64,000 bases of DNA from an uncultured Porphyromonadaceae bacterium (GTDB lineage: Bacteria > Bacteroidota > Bacteroidia > Bacteroidales > Muribaculaceae), in NCBI GenBank assembly GCA_905198125.1, contig CAJKBH010000006.1, positions 1 to 64,000 of the forward strand, given 5' to 3'. Below are positions 32,028-41,651 of the stretch, piece by piece (position 1 is the stretch's first letter; each line of letters begins with the position of its first letter). Below the pieces are notes generated by a model. That model was not told the origin of the DNA. It worked only from the letters and a program-made list of their open reading frames with translations, and did not search any database. A program made the position numbers and the translations under genes.

Positions 32028-33050
32028 ATGAAAGAGAAAATATTGGTAACCGGCGGTACGGGCTACATCGGCTCGCACACCACCGTCAAGCTGCAGGAAG
32101 CCGGCTATGAGGTAGTGATAATCGACAACCTGTCCAACTCCAACATCGAGGTGCTGGACGGCATCGAGGCCATTACCGGCAAACGTCCCGTATTCTTCAA
32201 GGGCGACTGCACCGACATCGCCACGCTGCGCCGGCTGTTCACAGAGAATCCCGGCATCAAGGGCATCATCAACTTCGCCGCCAGCAAGGCTGTGGGCGAG
32301 TCCGTACACAAGCCCATCCTGTACTACCGCAACAACCTCGGCACCCTGCTCAACCTGCTGGAGTGCATGCCGGAGTTCGGCGTTAAGGGCATCGTGTTCT
32401 CATCGAGCTGCACCGTCTACGGCGAACCCGACGTGAACCCCATCGACGAGACCGCTCCCATCAAGCCCGCTACATCGCCTTACGGCAACACAAAGCAGAT
32501 CTCGGAGGAGATAATCCGCGACGTCATCATCTCGGGCGCTCCCATCAAGTCGATTCTGCTGCGTTACTTCAACCCCATCGGCGCGCATCCCAGCGCGAAG
32601 ATCGGCGAGCTCCCCGTGGGCGTGCCCCAGAACCTGGTGCCCTACATCACGCAGACCGCTGCCGGCATCCGCAAGGAGCTGACCGTGTTCGGCGATGACT
32701 ACAACACCCCCGACGGAAGCTGCATCCGCGACTACATCGACGTCAACGACCTGGCCGCCGCTCACGTAATCGCCATGGAGCGCATGCTGAGCCGCGAGGA
32801 CACCGACCAGCTCGAGGTGTTCAACCTCGGCACCGGCAACGGCCTGTCCGTGCTGGAACTGGTCAACGCATTCCAGGACGCCACCGGCGTGAAGGTACCC
32901 TACAAGATCGGCGCACGTCGCGAAGGCGACATCGAGAAGATCTGGGCCGACCCCAAGAAGGCCAACGAGGTACTGGGATGGAAGGCCGAGACACCCATCA
33001 ACGAAACCATGGCCAACGCCTGGAGATGGCAGTGCACCCTTCCCAAATAA
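32028..33050 (+). CDS. galE: UDP-glucose 4-epimerase
   Basis: GalE interconverts UDP-glucose and UDP-galactose using bound NAD. The 340-residue SDR protein has VTGGTGYIGSHTTVKL (NAD loop, about 6-21), SSSCTVYG (Ser region, about 124-131) and the catalytic YGNTK (about 149-153). RYFNPIGAHPS and RDYIDVNDLAAAHV are typical of GalE. It supplies UDP-galactose, which the UDP-galactopyranose mutase encoded at 40407 would use. A terminator follows. Confidence 0.95.
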   Translation: MKEKILVTGGTGYIGSHTTVKLQEAGYEVVIIDNLSNSNIEVLDGIEAITGKRPVFFKGDCTDIATLRRLFTENPGIKGIINFAASKAVGESVHKPILYYRNNLGTLLNLLECMPEFGVKGIVFSSSCTVYGEPDVNPIDETAPIKPATSPYGNTKQISEEIIRDVIISGAPIKSILLRYFNPIGAHPSAKIGELPVGVPQNLVPYITQTAAGIRKELTVFGDDYNTPDGSCIRDYIDVNDLAAAHVIAMERMLSREDTDQLEVFNLGTGNGLSVLELVNAFQDATGVKVPYKIGARREGDIEKIWADPKKANEVLGWKAETPINETMANAWRWQCTLPK

Positions 33051-33079
33051 TCCTGCAATTGTAATCCAACTCCATAAAG

Positions 33080-33116
33080 ACGGAGCGCCGGCCCGACCGA
33101 CGCTCCGTTATTTTAT
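33080..33116 (+). terminator. Terminator after galE
   Basis: ACGGAGCG (33080-33087) pairs with CGCTCCGT (33101-33108), followed by TATTTTAT. Confidence 0.75.
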
Positions 33117-33221
33117 CTCCATGTTATCTATCAGAACAGATACTGCTTATTCTCCTCCGTGATTTCAATTCGGAATTTACTGTAAATTTGCAGTAATTTC
33201 CGAATACATCCAAATTTTACG

Positions 33222-36200
33222 TTACTCCTTGCCGCAGAGGCGGCGCATGGGGCAGTAGCGGCATTCGGCGTCGTCGGAGGCGGGCGTGAAGGCCGGATCG
33301 TCGAAGATGTGGCCGATCAGGTCGGCAAGGCGGCTGTCGAACTCCGCGAACGCTTCGCCGTCGCTGTTGCGCCCTTCCCGGTTCGTGCCTAACGAGATGT
33401 AACATTCGCCGTCGCCATGTTCCATGCCGTTGGTGTCGAATATGCACATCTCCACACCCCTCTTGCCGGTCATCTTCTCCAGCTGGCGCGCATAGAACAG
33501 CAACTGGAACACGTGCTTGGCCTCATCGCCCTTGCCGCCGCCGAACACCGAGTCCAGTCCCTTGCTCATGTCCAGATATACCTTGCCTGTCTTATAATCG
33601 ACTATCCGGTATGGGCCTCCCTTCAGGGAATCGACGCGGTCCAGGCTTCCCTTGATGTTTACGGTCAGGTCGTCGCGCACCTTCAGCTCGTCCTGAAACG
33701 CCACCTCCACTCCGTTTACGGTCAGCGGCGACTTCGCGGCCATGTCGGCGTCGTGCCGTATCACCGCCTCCACTTGCTTCTGCAGTCTGTCGGCCACCAT
33801 CTGCACCGACTCGCTCAGCGGCGCGTCCAGTTCCGGGCCATCCTTCACGCCATGATATTTGCGGTTCACGGCCTGTGTCATCTTCCTGCGCAGCGTGTCC
33901 TGGTCATTGAGTACGCGCATGTAATAGTCCCGGTCATGCTCCTGCGGATTGGGGATGTACGAGGCGTTGTCCCATAGCTTGTGCTGATCTTTCTTTGCGA
34001 AATACAGGTTCATCATCGCGTCATGGAATATGTCGCCCTGCGTGATGGCATCGATGCCACCGTCCGACTCGGTTTTGTCGCCGATGTTCTTCACGTATCT
34101 GTAATAGAACAGCAACGGACATCTGATATACGTATTCAGCGCCGAAGCCGACAGGTACCGTTTGTCGCCTTTGTGGTCGGCCCTGAACTCGTGGAGCAAG
34201 GCGCGGATCTCGGGTGTTTTCTCCACGGGAGGCACCGGCGCGCTGTCTACGCGGGCACTGTTGCTGAACTTCATGGTGATGCGCTTCAGTGTCTCGCGGC
34301 GATATATCTTCTCGAGCTGCATCAGATAGCGTGACTTGCCGCCGCTACGCATCCCGTCGCTCTGACGGGCGTCATATACCAGATGCACCTGACCGGCACG
34401 CGACAGCAGCCTGTAGAACCAGTAGTCGTACAGTTTCTCCTGGTGGTTGGTGGAAGGGAGGCCGTAACCATAACGCAGCGTGTCGGGAATGAAGCTGCGC
34501 TTACGTGCATGGCGCGGCATGACCTTATCGTTCATCGACAGGACGATGACCCGGTCGAAATCCAGCGCGCGCGTCTCCAGCAGGCCCATCACCTGCAGGC
34601 CCTCCAACGGTTCGCCCTTGAATGAAATCCTCTCGCCGCTCACCATCTTCTGCAGGATATGGAACAGTGTGCCCGAACGCATCTCGATTCCGTTCATCTC
34701 CCCGGCCGCGGCTATCTGGAACAAGGATGTCAGATACACCTGTATCAGCATCCGCTCCACCTTGTTCTTATTGTCGGCCTCTCCCTGCGACAGCCTGAAG
34801 TCCACGTCACGCAGCAGTTCCTCCAGCCATGCCACGCTTTCCTTCAGCCTGGCTGTGGCGCTGAGAGGATACAGCAGCCTGCCCAGTTCCTTGCTGTAGC
34901 CCTCCAGCTCCGTCCACGACATGACGCGGCGGTGGCAGCGGTCCATGTCGGTGTTGATGCGTATTATCACCTCCGGCCCGAACAGCAGTTGCATGATGGG
35001 CTGCGCCAACAGCATCCGCAGGTCAGAGGCCAGATAAATGGTGTCGTCGCCCTCCTTCTGCCTGTGGCGCAACGTGCGCTGCAGATGGAACAGGAAGGTG
35101 GCTATGTCCGTGTAACGCATGGACCATCCCATCGTGACGTTCACGTCCATATTGCGGTCGGGCAGCGAGTAGAGCAACGGCAGCAGCATGTTCTCGTCCG
35201 GGAGCACCACGGCCACTCGGGCGTCGGCCACGTCGGCGGCCATGTCGCCGGCATGGGGGTCTATCCATTCCCCTATCACCTTGGTCTGCATGGAATTGGA
35301 CGGCACCGACACCTCGGTGATGTCGGGCATGTCGCGGCGCGCCGCCTTTTCGACATATTCCTGCGCCCATCTCGACATGGGGAACGCGCGCATCTGACGC
35401 CTGATGATCCGGCCTGCTTCCGAATCCCTGGCGGTCAGTACCGGTCCGGTGAGATCCCACCAGAAATCCACTACCGGTTCCTTGCGGTTCTCGCCTATCT
35501 TCCGCAACTCGCGGAACAGCTTTATCTCCGTCATCGACATCCAGTCGAGTCCGACGGTCACGACATGTTTCCATGGCAAGGCGTCAAGGCCATTTTCAAG
35601 CACCAGTTCCATGGCGCGGCGATAGACTGTACCGGCCAGGCCCATCGGCAGGAGCGCCGTCTCAGGGTCGCCGCCCGGATGCTCCAGCCGTTTGCGCAGT
35701 TCGGTGTATAGACCCGGCAGCAACTGCCACAGCTCGGTGAACCGGCTCGTGGCGACACTGCCCTGTCCCTTCTCGACGTTGGTCCAGAAACGCTCGCTCT
35801 CGTCGCCCGTGGGACGATAGCCCATGTACTGCTCCAGGATATCCATTTGCTCCGGCGTCAGCGGATTGGTTGCGATAGTCCTGTAATTCACCACATTGGC
35901 GAATATCTTCTGCGCGTCGACGTCGCAGATGTCCACCTCGCTGAAATCGGACAACACCACCTCGCCCCACGGCAGGAATTCGTCGAAATCCACCAGTGTC
36001 TTCTCGTCGTCGATAGGATCCGCCACCTTGCGCAGCTCACGGTAAGCCATGTACAGCTCCATCAGCTGCGTGACGCGCGGCGCCACCTCCAGGCATGAAA
36101 TCCGGGCCATGAACTCACCCATGGCCATGACTTCGGGAGCCAGCATTGTCCTGCCTCCGAGACGTTCGGACAGGCGTTTCAGAAAGAAGGTACAGCTGCG

Positions 36201-36293
36201 TCGGTTTGGCAACACGAAGCAATATTCCGACAAATCCACATCCTGCCGGGCGTACGCTTCCGCAACAGCCCCCAAAAATGTAATGGTATCCAT
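33222..36293 (-). CDS. AddB-like PD-(D/E)XK exonuclease with Fe-S cluster motif
   Basis: The 1023-residue protein resembles the AddB/RecB-nuclease family used in double-strand break repair. The C-terminal nuclease has LDRVDS...YRIVDYKTGK (about 885-905), the PD-(D/E)XK core. Four cysteines, one in TYIRCPLLFYYRY (about 717) and three in CRYCPMRRLC (1011, 1014, 1020), match the 4Fe-4S staple of AddB. The N-terminus (FVLPNRRSCTFFLKRL) lacks a Walker A, so like RecC it is not an active helicase there. An addA helicase gene is not adjacent: galE converges from the other side. It starts 7 bases after the TPR gene and shares its transcript. Confidence 0.85.
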   Translation of the reverse strand: MDTITFLGAVAEAYARQDVDLSEYCFVLPNRRSCTFFLKRLSERLGGRTMLAPEVMAMGEFMARISCLEVAPRVTQLMELYMAYRELRKVADPIDDEKTLVDFDEFLPWGEVVLSDFSEVDICDVDAQKIFANVVNYRTIATNPLTPEQMDILEQYMGYRPTGDESERFWTNVEKGQGSVATSRFTELWQLLPGLYTELRKRLEHPGGDPETALLPMGLAGTVYRRAMELVLENGLDALPWKHVVTVGLDWMSMTEIKLFRELRKIGENRKEPVVDFWWDLTGPVLTARDSEAGRIIRRQMRAFPMSRWAQEYVEKAARRDMPDITEVSVPSNSMQTKVIGEWIDPHAGDMAADVADARVAVVLPDENMLLPLLYSLPDRNMDVNVTMGWSMRYTDIATFLFHLQRTLRHRQKEGDDTIYLASDLRMLLAQPIMQLLFGPEVIIRINTDMDRCHRRVMSWTELEGYSKELGRLLYPLSATARLKESVAWLEELLRDVDFRLSQGEADNKNKVERMLIQVYLTSLFQIAAAGEMNGIEMRSGTLFHILQKMVSGERISFKGEPLEGLQVMGLLETRALDFDRVIVLSMNDKVMPRHARKRSFIPDTLRYGYGLPSTNHQEKLYDYWFYRLLSRAGQVHLVYDARQSDGMRSGGKSRYLMQLEKIYRRETLKRITMKFSNSARVDSAPVPPVEKTPEIRALLHEFRADHKGDKRYLSASALNTYIRCPLLFYYRYVKNIGDKTESDGGIDAITQGDIFHDAMMNLYFAKKDQHKLWDNASYIPNPQEHDRDYYMRVLNDQDTLRRKMTQAVNRKYHGVKDGPELDAPLSESVQMVADRLQKQVEAVIRHDADMAAKSPLTVNGVEVAFQDELKVRDDLTVNIKGSLDRVDSLKGGPYRIVDYKTGKVYLDMSKGLDSVFGGGKGDEAKHVFQLLFYARQLEKMTGKRGVEMCIFDTNGMEHGDGECYISLGTNREGRNSDGEAFAEFDSRLADLIGHIFDDPAFTPASDDAECRYCPMRRLCGKE

Positions 36294-36300
36294 GAGAGGG

Positions 36301-38280
36301 TTATTTCATTCGTTTCAGCAGATTGTAGCTGGGGAGCACGCCGAGTTCGCCCGCCTTGCTTAAATCGTTGAACGCGAGGCGGCGGTTGCCGATGCGCAGG
36401 TATGTCAGGCCCCGGTTATAGAGGGCCGCGCCGAAAGCGGGGTCAAGTTCCAGAGCCTTGCCGTAACATTCAATGGCCGATGTGAAATCGCCGGCGGCAT
36501 AATACAGGTTGCCCTTGTTGACCCAAACGAAAGCCAAGCGCGGGTCGATGTCGAGGGCGGCGTCATAGTCATGGAGCGCGACGGGAGCCTGTCTCGGGTC
36601 GAGGGCGGCGCGGGCGTATGCCCGGCCCACGTATGCCGTGCTGAGGTCGGGACTTTTGCCCAGTGCCTTGTCGAAAGCCTTGATGGCGGCCTCGTAATCC
36701 TTGAGTGTGGAACGTGCCACGCCGAGACTCAGATAGTCGGCCGCCGTGGCTGTGCCTAAGGCTGCTTTTTGGTCAAGCTCCGAGGCCAGGTCGAACAATA
36801 TCTGGGCGTTGGACTCGCCCACCACCGGGCCGGACACGAGATAGAGCTTGCGCGCTGTCCAGCCACGGGTGTTGAACTCGTCCATCTCGCGGAAATACAC
36901 CGGCCGGCTGTCGAGTGTGGCGGCCGTGGGCACGAATGTCAGCGCGTATGCCGCCTGCGGCTCGATGTTGACGTTGCGGTCCTGCACGCGTCCCTTGATC
37001 TTGTCGTCGTAGTTCAGTGTGGTCTGCTCGGTGGCGCTGACGGTCACCAGACGGTTGAAGCGGTCCATCACCTCGTTCTCGTCCTCGTCCTCGGTGGGCG
37101 CGGAATGGCTCTCGGTGTTGGTCAGTCCGTTCTGCACGGCCGGACGGTCCAGAGGATGCGCCACGGGATTGTGTACATATTGCTTCACCAGCTCATCGGC
37201 CTGATGCACCATGGCCATGGCCTTGCGCATGTCGCCCATGTCGCGGTATGCCTCGGCCAGCGCGTAGTACACGTTGTGATAGCGCGGATAACGCCGTGCT
37301 ATCTTGTTGAACTGCTCCAAGGCCTCGCGCGGCTTCTTGCGCTGCAGATTCACCAGACCGAGGTTGAACGTGGCGTGGAAGTTGTCGGGATTCAGTTTCA
37401 GCACCTCCTCCAAGTCGCGAGCCGAACGGTCCAGGTCCTTCACTTCATAGCGCAGCAGCGCGCGATTGAATATTGCCGCCTCGTTGGCGGGATTCAGTTC
37501 TATGGCATAGTTATAGTCGGCCATCGCGCCGAAAAAGTCGTCGAGGTTGTAGCGGACGTACGCGCGGTTCAGGTATAGGTCCGGTTCGCGCGGCATCAGC
37601 TTGATGGCCTGGTCCATGTCCTTCAGGGCCTCGTCCCATTTCTGCTGCCGTGTGCTTAGCTCGGCATGGAGCAGGAAGGTGTTGGTGCTCTTTGCGCCCT
37701 GGTCCATGGCCTTCTGCAGCGACGCCAGGGCCTTGACGGTATCGCCCTGTATGGCATATAGACGCCCCCTGGCGCCAAGTCCCTCCTCGAATCCGGGATA
37801 CATGCGCAGCAACGTGCCGAACGTGGTGTCGGCGTCGGCATAGCGCTTCAGTTCCGTCTCGGCCACGCCCTTGAAATAGAGCATGTATTTGTCACGCGGA
37901 TTATATTTCAGACCGGCCTGATAGTCGAGCACCGCCAGCGAATCGTGTCCCATGGACTGGCGTGCGAAGCCACGCAGGCGATAGGTGTCGGTATGGAACT
38001 TGTTGCGCTCCATCGACAGGGTGGCATCCTCCTCGGCTCCCTTGTAATCCTCCAGCTGCAGCTTGGCCAGGGCGCGGAAGAAGTAAGGCTCGGACAGATA
38101 GGGCTTGGCCTTGATGGCCTGGTTGAAATACTGGATCGAAAGCATATAGTCGTCCATCGACAGCACGTTCTGTCCGATGGTCAGCACCTGCTCGGCGTTT
38201 ACCTGCGCCGCCGCCGGCACGGCACACACAGCCATGACCGCCATAATTCCAATATTCCGTATTGCCTTCAATATCCTCAT
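36301..38280 (-). CDS. Secreted tetratricopeptide-repeat protein
   Basis: The 659-residue protein has a signal peptide (MRILKAIRNIGIMAVMAVCAVPAAA) and then about eight TPR units (residues 28-370) with classical spacings, e.g. LSEPYFFRALAKLQLEDYKG and PDNFHATFNLGLVNLQRKKP. A polar linker (about 385-410, EDEDENEVMD) leads to a middle beta-like part and a second TPR block (about 490-650). It is a probable periplasmic scaffold for protein-protein contacts. No partner is known; it heads a two-gene operon with the AddB-like nuclease. Confidence 0.82.
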   Translation of the reverse strand: MRILKAIRNIGIMAVMAVCAVPAAAQVNAEQVLTIGQNVLSMDDYMLSIQYFNQAIKAKPYLSEPYFFRALAKLQLEDYKGAEEDATLSMERNKFHTDTYRLRGFARQSMGHDSLAVLDYQAGLKYNPRDKYMLYFKGVAETELKRYADADTTFGTLLRMYPGFEEGLGARGRLYAIQGDTVKALASLQKAMDQGAKSTNTFLLHAELSTRQQKWDEALKDMDQAIKLMPREPDLYLNRAYVRYNLDDFFGAMADYNYAIELNPANEAAIFNRALLRYEVKDLDRSARDLEEVLKLNPDNFHATFNLGLVNLQRKKPREALEQFNKIARRYPRYHNVYYALAEAYRDMGDMRKAMAMVHQADELVKQYVHNPVAHPLDRPAVQNGLTNTESHSAPTEDEDENEVMDRFNRLVTVSATEQTTLNYDDKIKGRVQDRNVNIEPQAAYALTFVPTAATLDSRPVYFREMDEFNTRGWTARKLYLVSGPVVGESNAQILFDLASELDQKAALGTATAADYLSLGVARSTLKDYEAAIKAFDKALGKSPDLSTAYVGRAYARAALDPRQAPVALHDYDAALDIDPRLAFVWVNKGNLYYAAGDFTSAIECYGKALELDPAFGAALYNRGLTYLRIGNRRLAFNDLSKAGELGVLPSYNLLKRMK

Positions 38281-38310
38281 TCCCTAATACTGCTTTTTGC
38301 TTTGAAAATA

Positions 38311-38394
38311 CAAAGATACGAAAAAAAAACGAATAGCCGCCGGAGCGTCCATATTATAATAATTTTGGCATTACGGTTTTATTGTGTAATTTTG
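38311..38394. promoter_or_regulatory. Divergent promoters for the TPR gene and the LicD operon
   Basis: On the plus strand TTTG (38364-38367) and TAATTTTG (38387-38394) are 19 bases apart and serve the LicD operon. On the minus strand TATCTTTG (38311-38318) lies 30 bases before the TPR gene, without a clear -33 box. Confidence 0.65.
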
Positions 38395-38445
38395 CGAATC
38401 TGATACATGAAGGCATTGAAACGCGAACAACAGGGATAATTTATA

Positions 38446-39330
38446 ATGGACAACCTGAGAGAACTACAGCTTGTCGAGCTGGACTTGCTTAAGGAGCTGC
38501 TGCGCGTGTGCTCCGAACACAACCTGACCGTATGGGTGGACGGAGGCACGATGCTTGGCGCCGTACGTCACAAGGGCTTCATACCCTGGGACGACGACAT
38601 CGACGTGCTGATGCCGCGCCGTGACTACGACATACTGCTGCGACATGGCCACGAATGGTTCAGTCACCCTTGTTTCCTGCAAAGCGCATACTCCGATCCC
38701 GGTTATTTCCGCGGTCACGCCCAGCTGCGCAACGACAACACGGCCGCCATACGTCCCTCGGAAGCCTACCGCAAGTTCAACCAGGGCATTTTCGTCGACA
38801 TATTCGCGCTTGACGGTTGTCCCGACAATCCGCAGGAACTGGAGGACCTGAGCCGTGACACGTTGCATTCCCTGCGTCTCCTCAAGGCCGTGGACCTCGA
38901 CGTGCTCTATTCAGGGCGTCTGCTGCAGGTGTTCCGCAAGGCACGTATGCGGCGCCGGGTCCGCAAATCGGGGTTCATCAACATGTACAGCGCCATAGAA
39001 GACCGTCTGCGTCAGGTAGACATGGATGCCGTCCGCAACTGGGCCAACATCTCGTTTTCGGGCAGCCGGCTGCTGTTCGACCGTCATCTGTTCGACGACA
39101 CGGTGTATATGGATTTCGAGGACATCAAGGTGCCGCTGCCGGCCGGCTACGACCGGTACCTGCGCATCCTGTACGGCGACGATTACATGACTCCCCGTCA
39201 AGATCCGACGGAACACGGCGAACTGGTGGTGTCCACCACACGCTCATGGCGCGAGGTAGCTCCCGAAGTGTGCCGTCAATGGAGAAAAGGGACCATGAAA
39301 CGACTTGTCAACAAACTCAGAAAGAAATGA
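38446..39330 (+). CDS. LicD-family phosphotransferase
   Basis: The 294-residue protein has the LicD nucleotidyltransferase-fold hallmark VDGGTMLGAVRHKGFIPWDD (about 30-49) followed by DIDVLMPR, with the metal-binding Asp residues. LicD proteins transfer phosphocholine or other phospho-groups from CDP donors to surface glycans. Here the gene is followed, with an ATGA overlap, by a glycosyltransferase and then UDP-galactopyranose mutase, so the target is probably a galactofuranose-containing surface glycan. The transferred group is unknown. Confidence 0.87.
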   Translation: MDNLRELQLVELDLLKELLRVCSEHNLTVWVDGGTMLGAVRHKGFIPWDDDIDVLMPRRDYDILLRHGHEWFSHPCFLQSAYSDPGYFRGHAQLRNDNTAAIRPSEAYRKFNQGIFVDIFALDGCPDNPQELEDLSRDTLHSLRLLKAVDLDVLYSGRLLQVFRKARMRRRVRKSGFINMYSAIEDRLRQVDMDAVRNWANISFSGSRLLFDRHLFDDTVYMDFEDIKVPLPAGYDRYLRILYGDDYMTPRQDPTEHGELVVSTTRSWREVAPEVCRQWRKGTMKRLVNKLRKK

Positions 39331-40361
39331 ACTGCTATCTCGCACGCGACTATAAAGGCACGCTGAGTGCCGGCAACAAGGCCCGCACCGACATCGAGGC
39401 CGTAATGAGCAGCCTGGGCTACCGCAACCTCGGCATCAGGCAGTCCGTGTCCAACGGCGGCCTGAAGCACTTTGTCCGCAACCTGGCCGGAGTCATCAAG
39501 GAATGCGGCACCATACGCCCCGGCGACATCGTGGTGCTGCAGTATCCGCTGAAAAAGTATTTCTCGCCCGTATGCCACATAGCCCATGCGCGCGGAGCCA
39601 AAGTCATAGCCCTGATCCACGACTTAGGCAGCTTCCGGCGCAAGGCACTGACTGAAGAGAAGGAAATCAGGCGCTTGTCGAACGCCGACCTGATAATAGC
39701 ACATAACGCCACGATGCGCCGTTGGCTGGAACGGCGCGGATGCACGGCCAAAGTTATAGAACTCGGGATATTCGACTTCCTGAACCATTCCCGTCCCGCC
39801 GAGAATCATGAACCGGGCGCCAATTACAAAGTGGTCTATGCCGGCAACCTGCAACGGCGCAAAAACAGTTTTCTGTATTCCATTAAGCCGCAGGGCTGGA
39901 GCATGGTGCTGTACGGCAACGGATTCGAGGCTTCGGAAGCGGCCGGCGCCGACAGCATAGACTATCGCGGCTTCGCCAAGCCCTCCGACTTGATCGCAGA
40001 CGCGGGCGGAGATTTCGGACTGGTATGGGACGGCGATTCAACCGAAACATGCAGCGGAAACTACGGCGAATACCTGCGGTTGAACAATCCCCACAAGACA
40101 TCGCTCTATATCCGCTGCGGACTGCCTGTCATTATATGGAAGGAAGCGGCCCTCGCCCCGTTCATAGAACGCGAAGGTCTCGGCATCACCATCGGCTCGC
40201 TCGAGGAACTGCATGACATCCTCCCTTCCATCACACCGGACCGTTACCGCGAGATGCGTCGCAGGGTGCTGGCCATCGGCGAGCGTCTGGCCAACGGCAA
40301 ATATGCCGGAGCCGCACTGCTCCGCGCCACCGCCCTCCTCGCCCCGAATCCCGTGGAATAA
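39327..40361 (+). CDS. Glycosyltransferase, candidate galactofuranosyltransferase
   Basis: The 344-residue protein has a GT-B-like layout. The N-terminal half includes GDIVVLQYPLKKYFSPVCHIA, IALIHDLGSFRRKA and ADLIIAHNATMRRWL. The C-terminal half starts KVVYAGNLQRRKNSFLY and has the donor-site acidic region GDFGLVWDGDSTETCSG and NNPHKTSLYIRCGLPVI. This pattern is that of WbbI-like beta-1,6-galactofuranosyltransferases, and the next gene makes the donor UDP-Galf. The ATG at 39327 is preferred because it overlaps the LicD stop by four bases; the longer in-frame form runs into LicD. Confidence 0.8.
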   Translation: MNCYLARDYKGTLSAGNKARTDIEAVMSSLGYRNLGIRQSVSNGGLKHFVRNLAGVIKECGTIRPGDIVVLQYPLKKYFSPVCHIAHARGAKVIALIHDLGSFRRKALTEEKEIRRLSNADLIIAHNATMRRWLERRGCTAKVIELGIFDFLNHSRPAENHEPGANYKVVYAGNLQRRKNSFLYSIKPQGWSMVLYGNGFEASEAAGADSIDYRGFAKPSDLIADAGGDFGLVWDGDSTETCSGNYGEYLRLNNPHKTSLYIRCGLPVIIWKEAALAPFIEREGLGITIGSLEELHDILPSITPDRYREMRRRVLAIGERLANGKYAGAALLRATALLAPNPVE

Positions 40362-40406
40362 CCTTATCACCCATCACCCATCACTCATACCTCATCACTC
40401 ATCACT
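40362..40406 (+). repeat. CATCAC-type short tandem repeat before glf
   Basis: The 45-base gap consists largely of CATCACCCATCACTCATACC-like units (CATCACTCAT repeated at least twice). Such slippage-prone sequence just before a start could vary between strains. Confidence 0.5.
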
Positions 40407-41549
40407 ATGCCTTACGATTACCTTATAGTGGGGGCCGGCCTGTTCGGCGCCACATTCGCTCACGAGGCCACCGGGCGTGGCCTGAAATGCCTGGTCATCG
40501 ACCGCCGTCCGCACACAGGAGGCAACGTATATTGCGAGAACATCGAGGGCATAAACGTGCACAAATACGGCGCGCATATCTTCCACACCTCCGACCCGGA
40601 GACCTGGAAGTTCGTAAACGACATAGTCCCCTTCAACCGCTTCACCAACTCGCCATTGGCCCTCGCGCCCGACGGCAGACTGTACAACCTGCCGTTCAAC
40701 ATGAACACATTCTATCAGCTGTGGGGCGAACGTGACCCTCGGAAGGTAAGGCTTATTATCGACGCACAGCGCCGCGAGGCCCTTGACAGGATGCACGCCG
40801 ACGGAGTGTCCGAGCCGCGAAACCTGGAAGAACAGGCGCTGACTCTCGTCGGCAAGGATGTGTACAGGCTTCTGATCAAGGAATATACCGAAAAACAATG
40901 GGGACGCAAATGCTCCGAACTTCCGGCGTTTATAATCAGACGCCTGCCACTCAGATTCACGTTCGACAACAATTACTTCAACGACGCATTCCAGGGCATT
41001 CCCGTGGGAGGCTATAATCCATTGACCGAAGGTCTGCTTAAGGGTTCCGACGTGGTGCTTGACACCGATTTCTTCGCCGACCGCGACAGATGGCAGGGCG
41101 TGGCGCGCAGGATGCTGTTCACCGGCAAGATAGATGAATTCTACGGGTTCCGGTTCGGAAAATTGGATTACCGTACGGTCCGGTTCGAAACCGAAGTGCT
41201 CGACACGCCCAACTATCAGGGCAACGCGGTGATAAACCATACGTCGGCATCGGTGCCGTACACCCGTGTCATCGAACACAAGCACTTCGAGGTGTTCGGC
41301 GACCGGGTGTATGACAATCCGCGCACCGTGGTGTCGCGCGAGTATTCCACCGAATGGCACGAGGGGATGGAACCGTTCTACCCCGTCAACGACGCCCGCA
41401 ATCAGGCCATCTATGAACAATACCGCGCACTGGCCGACCTTGAACCCGACGTGCTGTTAGGAGGCAGGCTGGCCGAATACAGATATTACGACATGGCGCC
41501 CCTCATAGCACGCGCCCGACAGCTGTTCAAAACCGCTGAAAAAGAATAA
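40407..41549 (+). CDS. glf: UDP-galactopyranose mutase
   Basis: Glf converts UDP-galactopyranose to UDP-galactofuranose with reduced FAD. The 380-residue protein has the FAD motif YLIVGAGLFGATFAHEA (about 4-20), the GGNVYCENIEGINVHKYGAHIFHT signature region (about 37-60), KEYTEKQWGR and the late FYPVNDARNQAIYEQYRAL. The length is typical. It completes the LicD - glycosyltransferase - glf operon and would use UDP-galactose from the nearby galE. Confidence 0.95.
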   Translation: MPYDYLIVGAGLFGATFAHEATGRGLKCLVIDRRPHTGGNVYCENIEGINVHKYGAHIFHTSDPETWKFVNDIVPFNRFTNSPLALAPDGRLYNLPFNMNTFYQLWGERDPRKVRLIIDAQRREALDRMHADGVSEPRNLEEQALTLVGKDVYRLLIKEYTEKQWGRKCSELPAFIIRRLPLRFTFDNNYFNDAFQGIPVGGYNPLTEGLLKGSDVVLDTDFFADRDRWQGVARRMLFTGKIDEFYGFRFGKLDYRTVRFETEVLDTPNYQGNAVINHTSASVPYTRVIEHKHFEVFGDRVYDNPRTVVSREYSTEWHEGMEPFYPVNDARNQAIYEQYRALADLEPDVLLGGRLAEYRYYDMAPLIARARQLFKTAEKE

Positions 41550-41550
41550 T

Positions 41551-41581
41551 TTGCATATATCGGATAAAATTAGTAATTTTG
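41551..41581 (+). promoter_or_regulatory. rplY: Promoter of rplY
   Basis: TTG (41551-41553) and TAATTTTG (41574-41581) with a 20-base spacer. The leader is about 65 bases. Confidence 0.75.
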
Positions 41582-41651
41582 CACAGCAAAAATCCCGTGT
41601 GATGGGAAACGCGCCGCACAGGCCCGTTTTGAGTAACACAACAACAAGAAA

